DNA of 64,000 nt, taken from Alphaproteobacteria bacterium casp-alpha6. GTDB lineage: Bacteria > Pseudomonadota > Alphaproteobacteria > Rhodobacterales > Rhodobacteraceae. The translations under genes were made by a program, and so were the position numbers. The number at the start of each line of letters is the position of its first letter. The first letter of the stretch is position 1. Below the pieces are notes generated by a model. That model saw only the letters and a list, made by a program, of their open reading frames with translations. It did not search any database and had not been told where the DNA came from. Where the stretch lies: contig LFER01000023.1 of assembly GCA_001510135.1 (NCBI GenBank), forward strand, positions 1 to 64,000, in the 5' to 3' direction. Below are positions 35,344 to 44,868 of the stretch, piece by piece.

Positions 35344-36359
35344 CGCGCTCCTAAAAGGACATCAAGTGCGACTTGCCGCGAAAATGCACCAATACTTTTC
35401 CCATTTTCAACCACCGGAATATGTTCGCGGGCATCTTCCACAAGCATACGCGCAAGATCATGCACGGTTAATTTGGCATCAACGGCCTCGCCTTCGCCTT
35501 TCGCCGCCGGATCAGCCAAGACTTTCGCGTGAACAACACGCGCCTTATCAATTTCCTCGGTAAATTTTCGAACATATTCTGTTTGCGGGTTCAGAACGAT
35601 TTTGTCCGGCGTGTCACATTGTTCGACCGCACCATCTTTCATTATTGCGATGCGATCAGCCAATCGTAAAGCTTCGTCAAAATCATGCGTTATAAACACA
35701 ATGGTCTTTCCCAACATGCCTTGCAAACGCAAAAATTCATCCTGCATTTCACGGCGGATCAATGGGTCCAGTGCGGAAAAAGGTTCGTCTAAAAACCAAA
35801 TATCAGGCTCTATGGCCAGTGAACGGGCAATGCCAACGCGCTGCTGCTGCCCACCCGAAAGTTCCCTTGGAAAATACTCTTCACGCCCTTCCAAACCAAC
35901 AAGCTTGACCATTTCAAGCGCACGGGCGCGTCGCGCATGGCGGTCTTGGCCACGCATCTCAAGAGGGAAGGCAACATTTTCTAAAACGGTGCGATGAGGC
36001 AAGAGACCAAAGGATTGGAACACCATCCCCATTTTTTCTCGGCGCAATTCAATAAGCTCATTTTCAGAGAGCTCCATGATATTTTGACCTTCCACCAAGA
36101 TCTCTCCACCTGTAATATCATGAAGACGGGAAAAACAGCGTACCAAGGTTGATTTGCCAGATCCCGACAAACCCATAATCACCAAAATCTCACCCCGGTA
36201 GACTTCGATCGATACGTCCTTAACGCCGGCGATATATCCATCCGCTTTGATTTGCTCAAAGGTTTTCTGTCGCGCCTGTGTTTCAAGATAATGCTCTGGT
36301 CTAGCACCGAATAATTTCCAGACATTTTTGGCCGAAATTGCGAGCGTGTTATCTTTCAT
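35340..36359 (-). CDS. ProV-type glycine betaine/proline ABC transporter ATPase
   Basis: 339 residues. An N-terminal extension typical of ProV/OpuAA precedes Walker A G-L-S-G-S-G-K-S (63-70); the Q loop M-V-F-Q-S-F-G-L-L-P-H, signature L-S-G-G-Q-Q-Q-R and Walker B I-W-F-L-D-E-P-F-S-A-L-D follow. A C-terminal region (about 275-339) resembles a single CBS-like segment, the ionic-strength sensor in OpuA. It energises the fused permease, whose start overlaps its stop. An AAGGGGG ribosome site follows the hairpin in the gap after proX. Confidence 0.93.
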   Translation of the reverse strand: MKDNTLAISAKNVWKLFGARPEHYLETQARQKTFEQIKADGYIAGVKDVSIEVYRGEILVIMGLSGSGKSTLVRCFSRLHDITGGEILVEGQNIMELSENELIELRREKMGMVFQSFGLLPHRTVLENVAFPLEMRGQDRHARRARALEMVKLVGLEGREEYFPRELSGGQQQRVGIARSLAIEPDIWFLDEPFSALDPLIRREMQDEFLRLQGMLGKTIVFITHDFDEALRLADRIAIMKDGAVEQCDTPDKIVLNPQTEYVRKFTEEIDKARVVHAKVLADPAAKGEGEAVDAKLTVHDLARMLVEDAREHIPVVENGKSIGAFSRQVALDVLLGAR

Positions 36360-36377
36360 AGTGCCCCCTTACAAAAT

Positions 36378-36401
36378 CCCCTCCCGCCGCAACGGGAGGG
36401 G
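36378..36401 (-). terminator. strong intercistronic hairpin between binding-protein and ATPase genes
   Basis: Perfect nine-base stem CCCCTCCCG / CGGGAGGGG with a six-base loop, followed on the minus strand by ATTTTGT. It lies within the 73-base gap between the proX-like and proV-like genes. Such hairpins partly terminate transcription or protect the upstream mRNA, giving more binding protein than ATPase. Confidence 0.7.
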
Positions 36402-36432
36402 TCGTGCTCATTTTATGAAGAAAATTACGGGT

Positions 36433-37374
<942 letters not shown>

Positions 37375-37470
37375 TTACTTTCCCCGTTTTGTGATAAGGA
37401 TCGTCTGCACTCACGTCAGACTTGGCGACAGTTTGGCAAATATCATTTTAAATCACACGTAGAATATTGT

Positions 37471-37524
37471 GAGGCTTAGCCTCTAGTAATTAGAGGCTAA
37501 ATGCCCTAATGTTTTGAAGGCTAA
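37471..37524. promoter_or_regulatory. palindromic operator between the proX-like gene and lysR
   Basis: TTAGCCTCTA (37476-37485) and TAGAGGCTAA (37491-37500) form a perfect 10-base inverted repeat around GTAAT. A further GAGGC at 37471-37475 and another AGGCTAA half-site at 37518-37524 lie in the same phase-like array. The position 65-95 bases from the lysR start and about 100 from proX fits a LysR-type binding region controlling both genes. Confidence 0.7.
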
Positions 37525-37565
37525 TGGGAATTACCGCATTCCAATCAAAAGAGTGAGACTGCCAA

Positions 37566-38495
37566 ATGGTAAATAAAAACGCTTCTTTGCCCCCACTCGA
37601 TTATCTGCTGGCTTTTGAATCCGCCGCAGAACTGGGTAGTTTTGCACGGGCCTCCAGAACATTAAATATTAGTGAGTCTTCGGTCAGTCGCAAGGTAAAG
37701 CTGTTGGAACATCATTATGGCCGCTCATTTTTCAAACGCGCAGAGCGTTCAGTCGCCTTGACCAAACATGGACATCAGTTTTTTAAGGACATTGCACCGA
37801 TATTGGACGAATTGCGCGTAATCTCAAATCGCGTTCAAGTTGAAAACGCTGTTCAAACGGTCACGCTTGCGGCAACCCATTCTGTTGCCGGACTTTGGCT
37901 AATGCCGCGACTAGCAAGATTTAATGCGCTAAACGACGACCTTAAAATCAAACTTCTCTCCTCTGATAATGACGAAGAATGCCTCGGAGAGGACGTCACG
38001 CTCAGCATTTTGCGCGGGGATGGACATTGGCAAGGATATGATGCGCGCCTTCTCTTTGGTGAAACGATATTTCCAGTCTGCTCCCCCCAATATTTGGAGA
38101 AAAATCCGGACATTGCAAATATCGACAATCTGGCCCGTTTTTCCCTGATCGGTGTGGATAGCAAGCATACGGAATGGATGAACTGGCCAACGTGGCTTTC
38201 CATAATGCAGAAAAAGAAGACACATGTGGATCAGGCTGTATTGCTGAACACTTACCCCTTATCGATTGATGCTGCGGTAAGCGGGCTGGGTCTTGCCTTA
38301 GGATGGGGGCATCTCGTGGATCACCTGATCGAAGATGGAAAGCTCGTGCGCCCCCTTCAATCGGTCTCAGTGCGCACAGAATTTGGATATTATCTTTTAA
38401 AGCCCGCACAGGTTTCTGGATTTAAAGAGCGAGATCAGGTTGAAAATTGGCTAATCGATGTTTCAGAGAAACGGCGTAGATATAGCAATCCATAG
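37566..38495 (+). CDS. LysR-family transcriptional regulator
   Basis: 309 residues: N-terminal winged helix (about 10-70; F-A-R-A-S-R-T-L-N-I-S-E-S-S-V-S-R-K-V) and a C-terminal effector-binding domain. The form resembles the GcvA-like branch (V-C-S-P-Q-Y-L, then a G-L-G-L-A-L-G-W segment). It is divergent from the transport/DUF1989-GcvT operon across a strong palindrome, so it most likely regulates that operon and itself; the coinducer would be the transported compound or a breakdown product. The far side (38496 on) is a non-coding stretch. Confidence 0.9.
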   Translation: MVNKNASLPPLDYLLAFESAAELGSFARASRTLNISESSVSRKVKLLEHHYGRSFFKRAERSVALTKHGHQFFKDIAPILDELRVISNRVQVENAVQTVTLAATHSVAGLWLMPRLARFNALNDDLKIKLLSSDNDEECLGEDVTLSILRGDGHWQGYDARLLFGETIFPVCSPQYLEKNPDIANIDNLARFSLIGVDSKHTEWMNWPTWLSIMQKKKTHVDQAVLLNTYPLSIDAAVSGLGLALGWGHLVDHLIEDGKLVRPLQSVSVRTEFGYYLLKPAQVSGFKERDQVENWLIDVSEKRRRYSNP

Positions 38496-38861
38496 TCCCG
38501 TTGATAAAAAAACAAAAATGCTCACAACATATAGTCTCAGTTTTCAAAAAATATTTTTTTTACAAGTTGTTATAGGCTGAAGTTAAATAACCAAAAAATC
38601 AGAACATACCCTGATCATACCACCGCAAGAGCGACGCAAACATACAAAATTCAAACACTTTCGAAATCATCTCAAATTTAAGCGAAACGACTGAAGGGCC
38701 ACGTAAAACGCAGGCGCAAATACAAGGTTATTTTTATGACACCACCGCAGATGTTGCATCCGGTACCGTCGTCCAGCCTTCAACAGGACTTCTCTGAAAC
38801 TTTATCGCTCAATCTCATAGTGTTGCACAGAATAATTAATCTACTCTCAACATATATCGCT
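38496..38861. other. 366-base non-coding gap with a possible gene remnant
   Basis: Convergent gap after lysR. A frame on the plus strand from about 38620 to a TGA near 38798 has no start codon but reads as plausible protein (for example Y-F-Y-D-T-T-A-D-V-A-S-G-T-V-V-Q-P). It could be the tail of a decayed gene or chance. AT-rich runs at 38508-38560 may serve as terminators; no clean hairpin was seen. Confidence 0.35.
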
Positions 38862-39611
38862 TTAAATTTGCATTAGTCGGCCAAAATTTGAGCCATCAAA
38901 ATGACGGTTCGAAAGCTTTAACATATGCCATCCCAATACCAGATTAGAGGATAAGGCCGGACGGCCGGTGGCTTCTTCAATTTCGGCAATTATATCTAAG
39001 GTCTGTAGATTGGTACACGACAGGAAAACGGCCTCAGCCTCTGTGCCATTTATCAAATCAAGCGCGGCATCGCGAATGGATGCTGGGGCAATACGCGCAA
39101 CTTTGCTTTCGCTGGCCTCATTAAAGGTTCCAAAAGCCACGATTTCCAAACCGTTTTCTATCAGTACATTGCGCAATGTTGCAGAGACTTCTTCGATATA
39201 AGGCGAAAGAAATGCGATCTTGCCTACGCCCAACGCTTTGCAGGCCGCCAAAAGAGCGCTGACAGGTTCAGTGACATGGCTTGCATCACATCCTTCAGAG
39301 ATCAGACGTGCAACTCTGCTAGCCCCAATGACCGAGGTTGCTGATGTGCATCCATACCCCACAACATTAAAACGTACAGGTGCCGGAAAAAGAGACGCTG
39401 CACCCGTAAGTTCACCGGCCATTTCGCCCAAAGTGTCAGTTGTAACCTCTGTCCCGCTTGGCACGCGTGACGTATAAAGTGCCGCTGATTGGCGTGGCAA
39501 AAGACGGCGCATGTCGTGTTCCAGCGTCTCATCTGCCTGTAGCACGATTAGGCCAAAGGCAGTTTCACTTCCCAAGGCCGCACCTAGTTCATACGAAAAT
39601 TGTTTTTCCAT
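38862..39611 (-). CDS. Asp/Glu racemase-fold protein (maleate isomerase / EutA-like)
   Basis: 249 residues of the aspartate/glutamate racemase superfamily with both catalytic cysteines, Cys88 in G-Y-G-C-T-S-A-T and Cys199 in F-L-S-C-T-N-L-Q. The family covers maleate isomerase, arylmalonate decarboxylase and the ectoine-utilisation protein EutA; the size and the S-A-T/T-N-L patterns fit the maleate isomerase/EutA side best. It starts five bases after the stop of the PLP-dependent lyase gene, so they form a two-gene operon. In ectoine utilisation an EutA homologue likewise accompanies a threonine-dehydratase-like EutB, but the other ectoine genes are absent here. Confidence 0.8.
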   Translation of the reverse strand: MEKQFSYELGAALGSETAFGLIVLQADETLEHDMRRLLPRQSAALYTSRVPSGTEVTTDTLGEMAGELTGAASLFPAPVRFNVVGYGCTSATSVIGASRVARLISEGCDASHVTEPVSALLAACKALGVGKIAFLSPYIEEVSATLRNVLIENGLEIVAFGTFNEASESKVARIAPASIRDAALDLINGTEAEAVFLSCTNLQTLDIIAEIEEATGRPALSSNLVLGWHMLKLSNRHFDGSNFGRLMQI

Positions 39612-39616
39612 GGTCG

Positions 39617-40633
39617 CTATGCCACTTGTTCACTCACGAAACACAGTACCCGCGATTGCCCATCGATGCCAGAAATTCCATGATAAAGTGCTGCCAACGG
39701 CGCCCCACCAGAGGCAGAGGTTTCCAACCCATGCTCTTTTAAAGCAGGCAGAGCTGCCTCCACATCTTTATCAGAAATCAAGAGAAAGGCGTCTGCATCT
39801 CGCGCCAGCCCGTTTAAAGCAATAAGAGAAGGTGTTTTGCAATCCAGCCGCCCCATGATCGAAACAGGCCCGTCAGTTGTGATCAACCGGCCCTCTTTGA
39901 TACTCTCATAAAGCGCAGGCGCCGCATCCGGTTCAACAACAATTATTTCTGGGCCATCACCCCAAATGTGACGGAAATACGCCGCTGCTGCACAGGCAAG
40001 TCCACCGACACCGGCCTGAAGCAAGATATGCGTGGGGGGGGCTGGCATTTGGTCGACCGCTTCTGCCGCAGCCACCAAATACCCTTCCATGAGGCGACGT
40101 GGAATTTCGAGATAACTTTCCCAAGATGTGTCGGACAATAACGACCATCCGTTTTCCTGAGCGGCCTTTTCTGCAGCCTCAAGGCTCTCAGCGTAATCTT
40201 CACCCGCCCAAACGACCGTTGCGCCATGGGCCTCCAGCCTTGCTCCAAATCCTTTGGGAACTTGATGGGACAAATAAACAACAGACTTTGCACCAAAGGC
40301 CCGCGCGCCAGCAGCAACAGAAATTCCATGATTACCGGCGCTTGCGGTGACATAGGTTTTGCTACTTTGATCATCATTCTGCGCCGCATGGGCAATCACA
40401 TAGGCCGCGCCAAGAGCTTTAAAGCTCCCCACCCCCATCCGTGCGCGTTCATCTTTGATAAAAACACTACCCGAATTGCCAAACCCATTAAGTTCAACAA
40501 GAGGTGTCACATTTGCCACAGGACAGCGCGATAAAAGTGATCGCGGGGTTGCCACATCAATGCTTGGCAACAGGTCCGCGTTCTTAACCTCGAATCCGTT
40601 TTGATGACGGAACGGATTTGACAAAATATTCAT
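39617..40633 (-). CDS. PLP-dependent lyase (diaminopropionate ammonia-lyase / threonine dehydratase family)
   Basis: 338-residue fold-type II PLP enzyme. The cofactor lysine is Lys72 in G-V-G-S-F-K-A-L-G-A-A-Y; the K-D-E-R segment before it, S-A-G-N-H-G-I-S for the carboxylate loop, and Q-A-G-V-G-G-L-A for the phosphate loop match diaminopropionate ammonia-lyases more than classic threonine dehydratases. It is shorter than the usual roughly 400-residue lyases. The reaction is probably alpha,beta-elimination of ammonia from an amino acid, paired with the racemase-fold protein downstream. The substrate is unresolved. Confidence 0.8.
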   Translation of the reverse strand: MNILSNPFRHQNGFEVKNADLLPSIDVATPRSLLSRCPVANVTPLVELNGFGNSGSVFIKDERARMGVGSFKALGAAYVIAHAAQNDDQSSKTYVTASAGNHGISVAAGARAFGAKSVVYLSHQVPKGFGARLEAHGATVVWAGEDYAESLEAAEKAAQENGWSLLSDTSWESYLEIPRRLMEGYLVAAAEAVDQMPAPPTHILLQAGVGGLACAAAAYFRHIWGDGPEIIVVEPDAAPALYESIKEGRLITTDGPVSIMGRLDCKTPSLIALNGLARDADAFLLISDKDVEAALPALKEHGLETSASGGAPLAALYHGISGIDGQSRVLCFVSEQVA

Positions 40634-40891
40634 GTGCGATCCCCTTCAAACTGCAGCGATATCTGTCATGAATTATTGATGCACAAAAATCAATGCTGCA
40701 CCCGCCGTATTATGCAGAATTGTAAAAATAGTACCTCGGTGGTTTCTCTGCCTCCAACTGATTGGTCGCAAAATGGAAACAATGCGTTTACCTATTAGAA
40801 TTGTTATTGTAACCATAGTAAATATTAATATAACCAAAATAAGTTTATAGGGGTGACGTTTGACAGTCGTTCAAGGGTGTAAGGGGTCAAA

Positions 40892-41839
40892 ATGCTTTTA
40901 ATTCTATTGTCTGTTGCGAGCGCCGTTGGAATTGGTTTGTTGTTGGAGCCGCTTTTCAACGACAATGACAGCTCAGAAAACAACGAAAATTCAGAAAATA
41001 CTCAACAGAATACGACGAATACAGTTCTGCTACAAAACGCTGGCGTTGCAGAAAGTGCAATAAACGGAAATGAAAATGGAAATAGTCTGCACGGCACGCT
41101 GGGCGCTGATGTTATAAACGGTTTTGGAGGAGATGACCGCATCCAATCCGGATCTGGATATGACACAATTTCAGCAGGCGATGGCGACGACATAACCCTT
41201 GCATCCCATGGAAACGATGTCGTCGATCTGGGCGCAGGGAATGACCAACATAACCCCTTGCAGCATGACAATCGTTTTGATCATAAGGGAAATGATACCA
41301 TCGAAGGGGGTGTCGGAAATGATTTGATCCGCGAATTCTGGGGCGATGACGTCTTGGATGGGGGAAGCGGAGATGATACGGTCTCAGCTGTGGATTTTTA
41401 TGCGACAGCAAACGGGAACGACAATAACGGAGATATTGTGAACGGCGGCGAAGGCGATGATATTTTGATTGCAGATGCCTTGGACACACTTACCGGCGGT
41501 GACGGAAATGATACATTTCAAATCGGCGTTCTTGAAGCTGAGACCGAAAATGCTGCAATAATTAAAGACTTTGCCCCTGGGAAAGATCTAATAAGGATAG
41601 CGCATGTAAATGATCAAGACATGAAAACCAATCCGCCAAAGCTCTCCGTCACGTCTGATGGAAACGATAGCGAAATAAGAGTGAACGGTGATCTTGTAGC
41701 CGTCGTTGAGGGACTGAAAAGTTTATCCGCCGATGATTTGGAATACGTGACCTACAAGAGCGTGGAAGATATGAAAGTGGATGAAACCGGAGAAGCTGGC
41801 ACGAAACAAACCGTTGGTTGGTCTATAACAGCCGCTTGA
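40892..41839 (+). CDS. membrane-anchored RTX/hemolysin-type calcium-binding repeat protein
   Basis: 315 residues. An N-terminal hydrophobic segment (about 1-20) is followed by an Asn/Glu/Ser-rich linker, then glycine-aspartate nonapeptide repeats (G-F-G-G-D-D-R-I, G-D-G-D-D-I-T-L, G-G-S-G-D-D-T-V, G-G-E-G-D-D-I-L, G-G-D-G-N-D-T-F) of the calcium-binding RTX type. A C-terminal domain begins near I-I-K-D-F-A-P-G-K-D. Such proteins are common in Rhodobacterales and have no assigned role. No type I secretion genes are near, and the N-terminal helix suggests anchoring rather than export by that route. AAGGGG lies seven bases before the ATG; the 258-base upstream gap is AT-rich and promoter-like. 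Confidence 0.85.
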   Translation: MLLILLSVASAVGIGLLLEPLFNDNDSSENNENSENTQQNTTNTVLLQNAGVAESAINGNENGNSLHGTLGADVINGFGGDDRIQSGSGYDTISAGDGDDITLASHGNDVVDLGAGNDQHNPLQHDNRFDHKGNDTIEGGVGNDLIREFWGDDVLDGGSGDDTVSAVDFYATANGNDNNGDIVNGGEGDDILIADALDTLTGGDGNDTFQIGVLEAETENAAIIKDFAPGKDLIRIAHVNDQDMKTNPPKLSVTSDGNDSEIRVNGDLVAVVEGLKSLSADDLEYVTYKSVEDMKVDETGEAGTKQTVGWSITAA

Positions 41840-41990
41840 TTATGTCTTTAAATGCAATTGCTTGTTTTGGCCTTTGTCTATCCGAGAGAATTTTGCACAT
41901 CTAAGTAAAAAAGCACCCCGTTTTTGAAGGTTACCTTATTGCCCAAGCTTCCTGCTTCGCATATGACGACACCAGAGTTAAGAGGTGGTT

Positions 41991-44153
41991 ATGAGCGAAC
42001 CAGAAATTTCCCAGACGTTGATTGAAGCGCACGGATTAAAACCGGAAGAGTATCAAAAAATTCTCGAAATTATTAGGCGCACGCCAAGCTTTACGGAGCT
42101 TGGTATATTTTCTGCGATGTGGAACGAACATTGTTCCTACAAATCCTCAAAGAAATGGTTACGCACACTTCCGACGACCGGTCCACAGGTGATTTGCGGT
42201 CCCGGAGAAAACGCCGGCGTGGTCGACATAGGAGATGGGCAAGCCGTTGTTTTTAAAATGGAAAGCCACAATCACCCCTCCTACATCGAACCCTATCAAG
42301 GGGCGGCTACGGGTGTCGGGGGCATTTTACGGGATGTCTTTACCATGGGCGCACGCCCCATCGCTGCAATGAACGCACTTAGTTTTGGCGCACCTGAGCA
42401 TCCCAAGACGCGCCAACTTGTCAATGGTGTGGTCGCAGGTGTTGGCGGCTATGGCAATTGCTTTGGCGTACCGACGGTGGGTGGTGAAGTACGCTTTGAC
42501 AAAGCCTATAACGGCAACTGTCTGGTGAATGCTTTTGCAGCCGGTCTCGCGGATACGGATAAGATTTTTTATTCGGCGGCCTCTGGGGTTGGTATGCCAA
42601 TTGTCTATCTTGGGGCAAAGACGGGTCGTGATGGGGTTGGTGGCGCCACCATGGCCTCTGCCGAATTTGACGACACTATTGAAGACAAACGCCCGACTGT
42701 TCAAGTCGGTGACCCATTTACAGAAAAACGTTTGATGGAGGCCTGCCTTGAATTGATGCAAACGGGCGCCGTTATTTCAATTCAGGACATGGGGGCTGCG
42801 GGTTTGACGTGCTCGGCGGTTGAAATGGGGGATAAGGGCAATCTTGGTGTGCGCCTTGATCTTGAAAAGGTCCCAACCCGTGAAACCTCCATGACGGCTT
42901 ATGAAATGATGCTCTCAGAATCTCAGGAGCGGATGCTGATGGTTCTGCGCCCTGAAAAAGAAGACGTGGCCCGCGCCGTTTTTGAAAAATGGGAACTGGA
43001 TTTTGCCATTGTCGGGGAAACCATCGCCGAGGACCGTTTTCTTATAATGCACAACGGTGAAATAAAGGCTGATTTGCCTCTCAAGGCACTCTCGGGAACC
43101 GCACCGGAATATGATCGCCCTTACATAGCAACCCCTCTTCAAGGGCCGTTACAAGAGCCGGTCCCACAAATCGATCCCGTTGATGCACTCAAGGCTTTAT
43201 TGTCTGATCCCAATTATGCATCCAAGGCATGGGTTTATGAACAATATGATTGTCAGGTGATGGCCGATACAGTTCGAACGCCCGGGATGGGTGCAGGTAT
43301 TGTTCGGGTCCATGGCACAGAAAAAATGCTCGCCTTTACGAGTGATGTGACACCACGCTATGTTTTTGCAAATCCGGTTGAGGGAGGCAAACAGGCCGTC
43401 GCTGAAGCCTATCGCAATCTTACAGCAGTGGGTGCCCTGCCCCTTGCGAGTACAGACAATCTGAACTTTGGCAATCCTGAAAAACCTGCAATTATGGGAC
43501 AATTTGTTGGTGCCATTCAAGGTATTGGGGAAGCTGTCAGAAAACTGGATATGCCGATTGTGTCCGGCAATGTCAGCCTTTACAATGAAACAGATGGTGA
43601 AGCGATCTTGCCAACGCCAACCATTGGGGCCGTTGGATTAATCCCGTCTCGCGAGCATCTCATAAAAGGGCACGTCCGCGAAGGCGATCATGCTATTTTA
43701 ATCGGTGACACGAAAGGCCATCTTGGACGCAGCGCGCTTTTAGAGACAGTGTTCAATCGGTTTGAAGGGGATGCACCACCCGTTGATTTGGATGCTGAAA
43801 AACGTAACGGGGACTTTATTCGCAAACATCGCCATTGGATTGCTGCCTGCACGGATCTGTCTGATGGGGGTTTGGCACTGGCGGCCTTTGAAATGGCGCA
43901 GAGTGCGGGTCTGGGCGTCAAGATTGATCGTGATGAGACCGATTATCTTTTTGGGGAGGATCAAGCACGCTATCTTCTTGCCTGTGACGCGGATCAAGCA
44001 GAGGCTTTGATGATGGCGGCCGCGCGGGAAAATATACCTGTGGCGCGCGTTGGCAGATTTGGAGGGAGCGATATTTGTTTTGGACGTTCGCAAACGACTT
44101 TGGCAGCACTGGAAAGCGAGTATAAATCGCGCTTTGCCACGCTCTTTGGATAA
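41991..44153 (+). CDS. purL: phosphoribosylformylglycinamidine synthase subunit PurL
   Basis: 720 residues, the small PurL that works with separate PurS and PurQ to convert FGAR to FGAM in purine synthesis. The conserved catalytic start ([18 protein letters not shown]), [21 protein letters not shown] and the duplicated AIR-synthase-like domains ([21 protein letters not shown]) are intact. ATG 41991 follows AGAGG by five bases; a GTG at 41985 is also in frame. purQ and purS are not in this window. A terminator folds over its stop codon. Confidence 0.96.
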   Translation: MSEPEISQTLIEAHGLKPEEYQKILEIIRRTPSFTELGIFSAMWNEHCSYKSSKKWLRTLPTTGPQVICGPGENAGVVDIGDGQAVVFKMESHNHPSYIEPYQGAATGVGGILRDVFTMGARPIAAMNALSFGAPEHPKTRQLVNGVVAGVGGYGNCFGVPTVGGEVRFDKAYNGNCLVNAFAAGLADTDKIFYSAASGVGMPIVYLGAKTGRDGVGGATMASAEFDDTIEDKRPTVQVGDPFTEKRLMEACLELMQTGAVISIQDMGAAGLTCSAVEMGDKGNLGVRLDLEKVPTRETSMTAYEMMLSESQERMLMVLRPEKEDVARAVFEKWELDFAIVGETIAEDRFLIMHNGEIKADLPLKALSGTAPEYDRPYIATPLQGPLQEPVPQIDPVDALKALLSDPNYASKAWVYEQYDCQVMADTVRTPGMGAGIVRVHGTEKMLAFTSDVTPRYVFANPVEGGKQAVAEAYRNLTAVGALPLASTDNLNFGNPEKPAIMGQFVGAIQGIGEAVRKLDMPIVSGNVSLYNETDGEAILPTPTIGAVGLIPSREHLIKGHVREGDHAILIGDTKGHLGRSALLETVFNRFEGDAPPVDLDAEKRNGDFIRKHRHWIAACTDLSDGGLALAAFEMAQSAGLGVKIDRDETDYLFGEDQARYLLACDADQAEALMMAAARENIPVARVGRFGGSDICFGRSQTTLAALESEYKSRFATLFG

Positions 44154-44170
44154 AGAGTGCAAATTTTTTT
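44140..44170 (+). terminator. rho-independent terminator overlapping the purL stop codon
   Basis: CGCTCTTT (44140-44147) and AAAGAGTG (44152-44159) form an eight-pair stem (one G-T) with loop GGAT, and seven T residues run at 44164-44170. The purL TAA (44151-44153) lies in the loop and 3' arm, so the hairpin includes the last codons of the gene. Confidence 0.8.
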
Positions 44171-44277
44171 GGCAGATTCTCAGCGTTTTGACGCCAGATC
44201 GAAAGACTTTGCGTATTCGTGACTGACAAAGCGTCCACGACATGTTAACCCACCTTTTGAAATTCGGGGGCATAGAA

Positions 44278-44847
44278 ATGTTGATAAAAACGATCTGCAA
44301 GCTAATATTTGCGATGGCGTTACTGTGTTCGCCAGCTTGGGCTCAGAGTGAATCAGATAGCTTGTCACTTGGCGCGCCGCTCAACCTTCCAAAAATAGGC
44401 GAACCCTATCTGGCGGAAAAATTTGGGGACTGGTCATTGCAATGCATCCGTACCAAAGATGCAAACGATCCCTGTGAGATGAACCAGCTGCTGCTTAACG
44501 CAGAGGGTCAACCAATGAGCGAAGTGTCCCTTTTTCGCCTTCCACAAGGACAAGGGGCCATAGCAGGAGCAAATGTTATCGTTCCCCTAGAAACACTTCT
44601 AACCACGCCAATTATCATCAGCTTTGACGAAGAAACACGCAAACAATATCCTTACACATTTTGTAACTCAGTCGGATGTGTTGCCCGCATTGGGCTAACC
44701 GAAAACGAAGTTAGTCTGTTGAAAAAAGGCGCTGTGGCAAAGATTACCGTGGTTCATATTTCACGACCAAACCAGCCCATTACCTTTGATATGTCGCTCA
44801 AAGGTTTCACAGCCGCTTATAACAAAACCACCGTTATAGGTCAGTAA
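44278..44847 (+). CDS. invasion-associated locus B (IalB) family periplasmic protein
   Basis: 189 residues from ATG 44278 (GGGGG upstream; the frame is open to 44242). A signal peptide (about 1-23, ending S-P-A-W-A-Q) precedes an IalB domain: F-G-D-W-S-L-Q-C, then C-E-M-N-Q-L-L-L-N, and the cysteine pair C-N-S-V-G-C, giving four cysteines for two likely disulfides. The family is widespread in alphaproteobacteria and tied to envelope stress in some; the name comes from Bartonella and does not imply virulence here. It is convergent with lpxB. Confidence 0.88.
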   Translation: MLIKTICKLIFAMALLCSPAWAQSESDSLSLGAPLNLPKIGEPYLAEKFGDWSLQCIRTKDANDPCEMNQLLLNAEGQPMSEVSLFRLPQGQGAIAGANVIVPLETLLTTPIIISFDEETRKQYPYTFCNSVGCVARIGLTENEVSLLKKGAVAKITVVHISRPNQPITFDMSLKGFTAAYNKTTVIGQ

Positions 44848-44868
44848 AAATTGCAGGACTCGAGAGGC

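Noticed and set aside
43740-44300. 186-codon open frame on the minus strand
   Set aside because: Antisense to the end of purL and its terminator; no family features.
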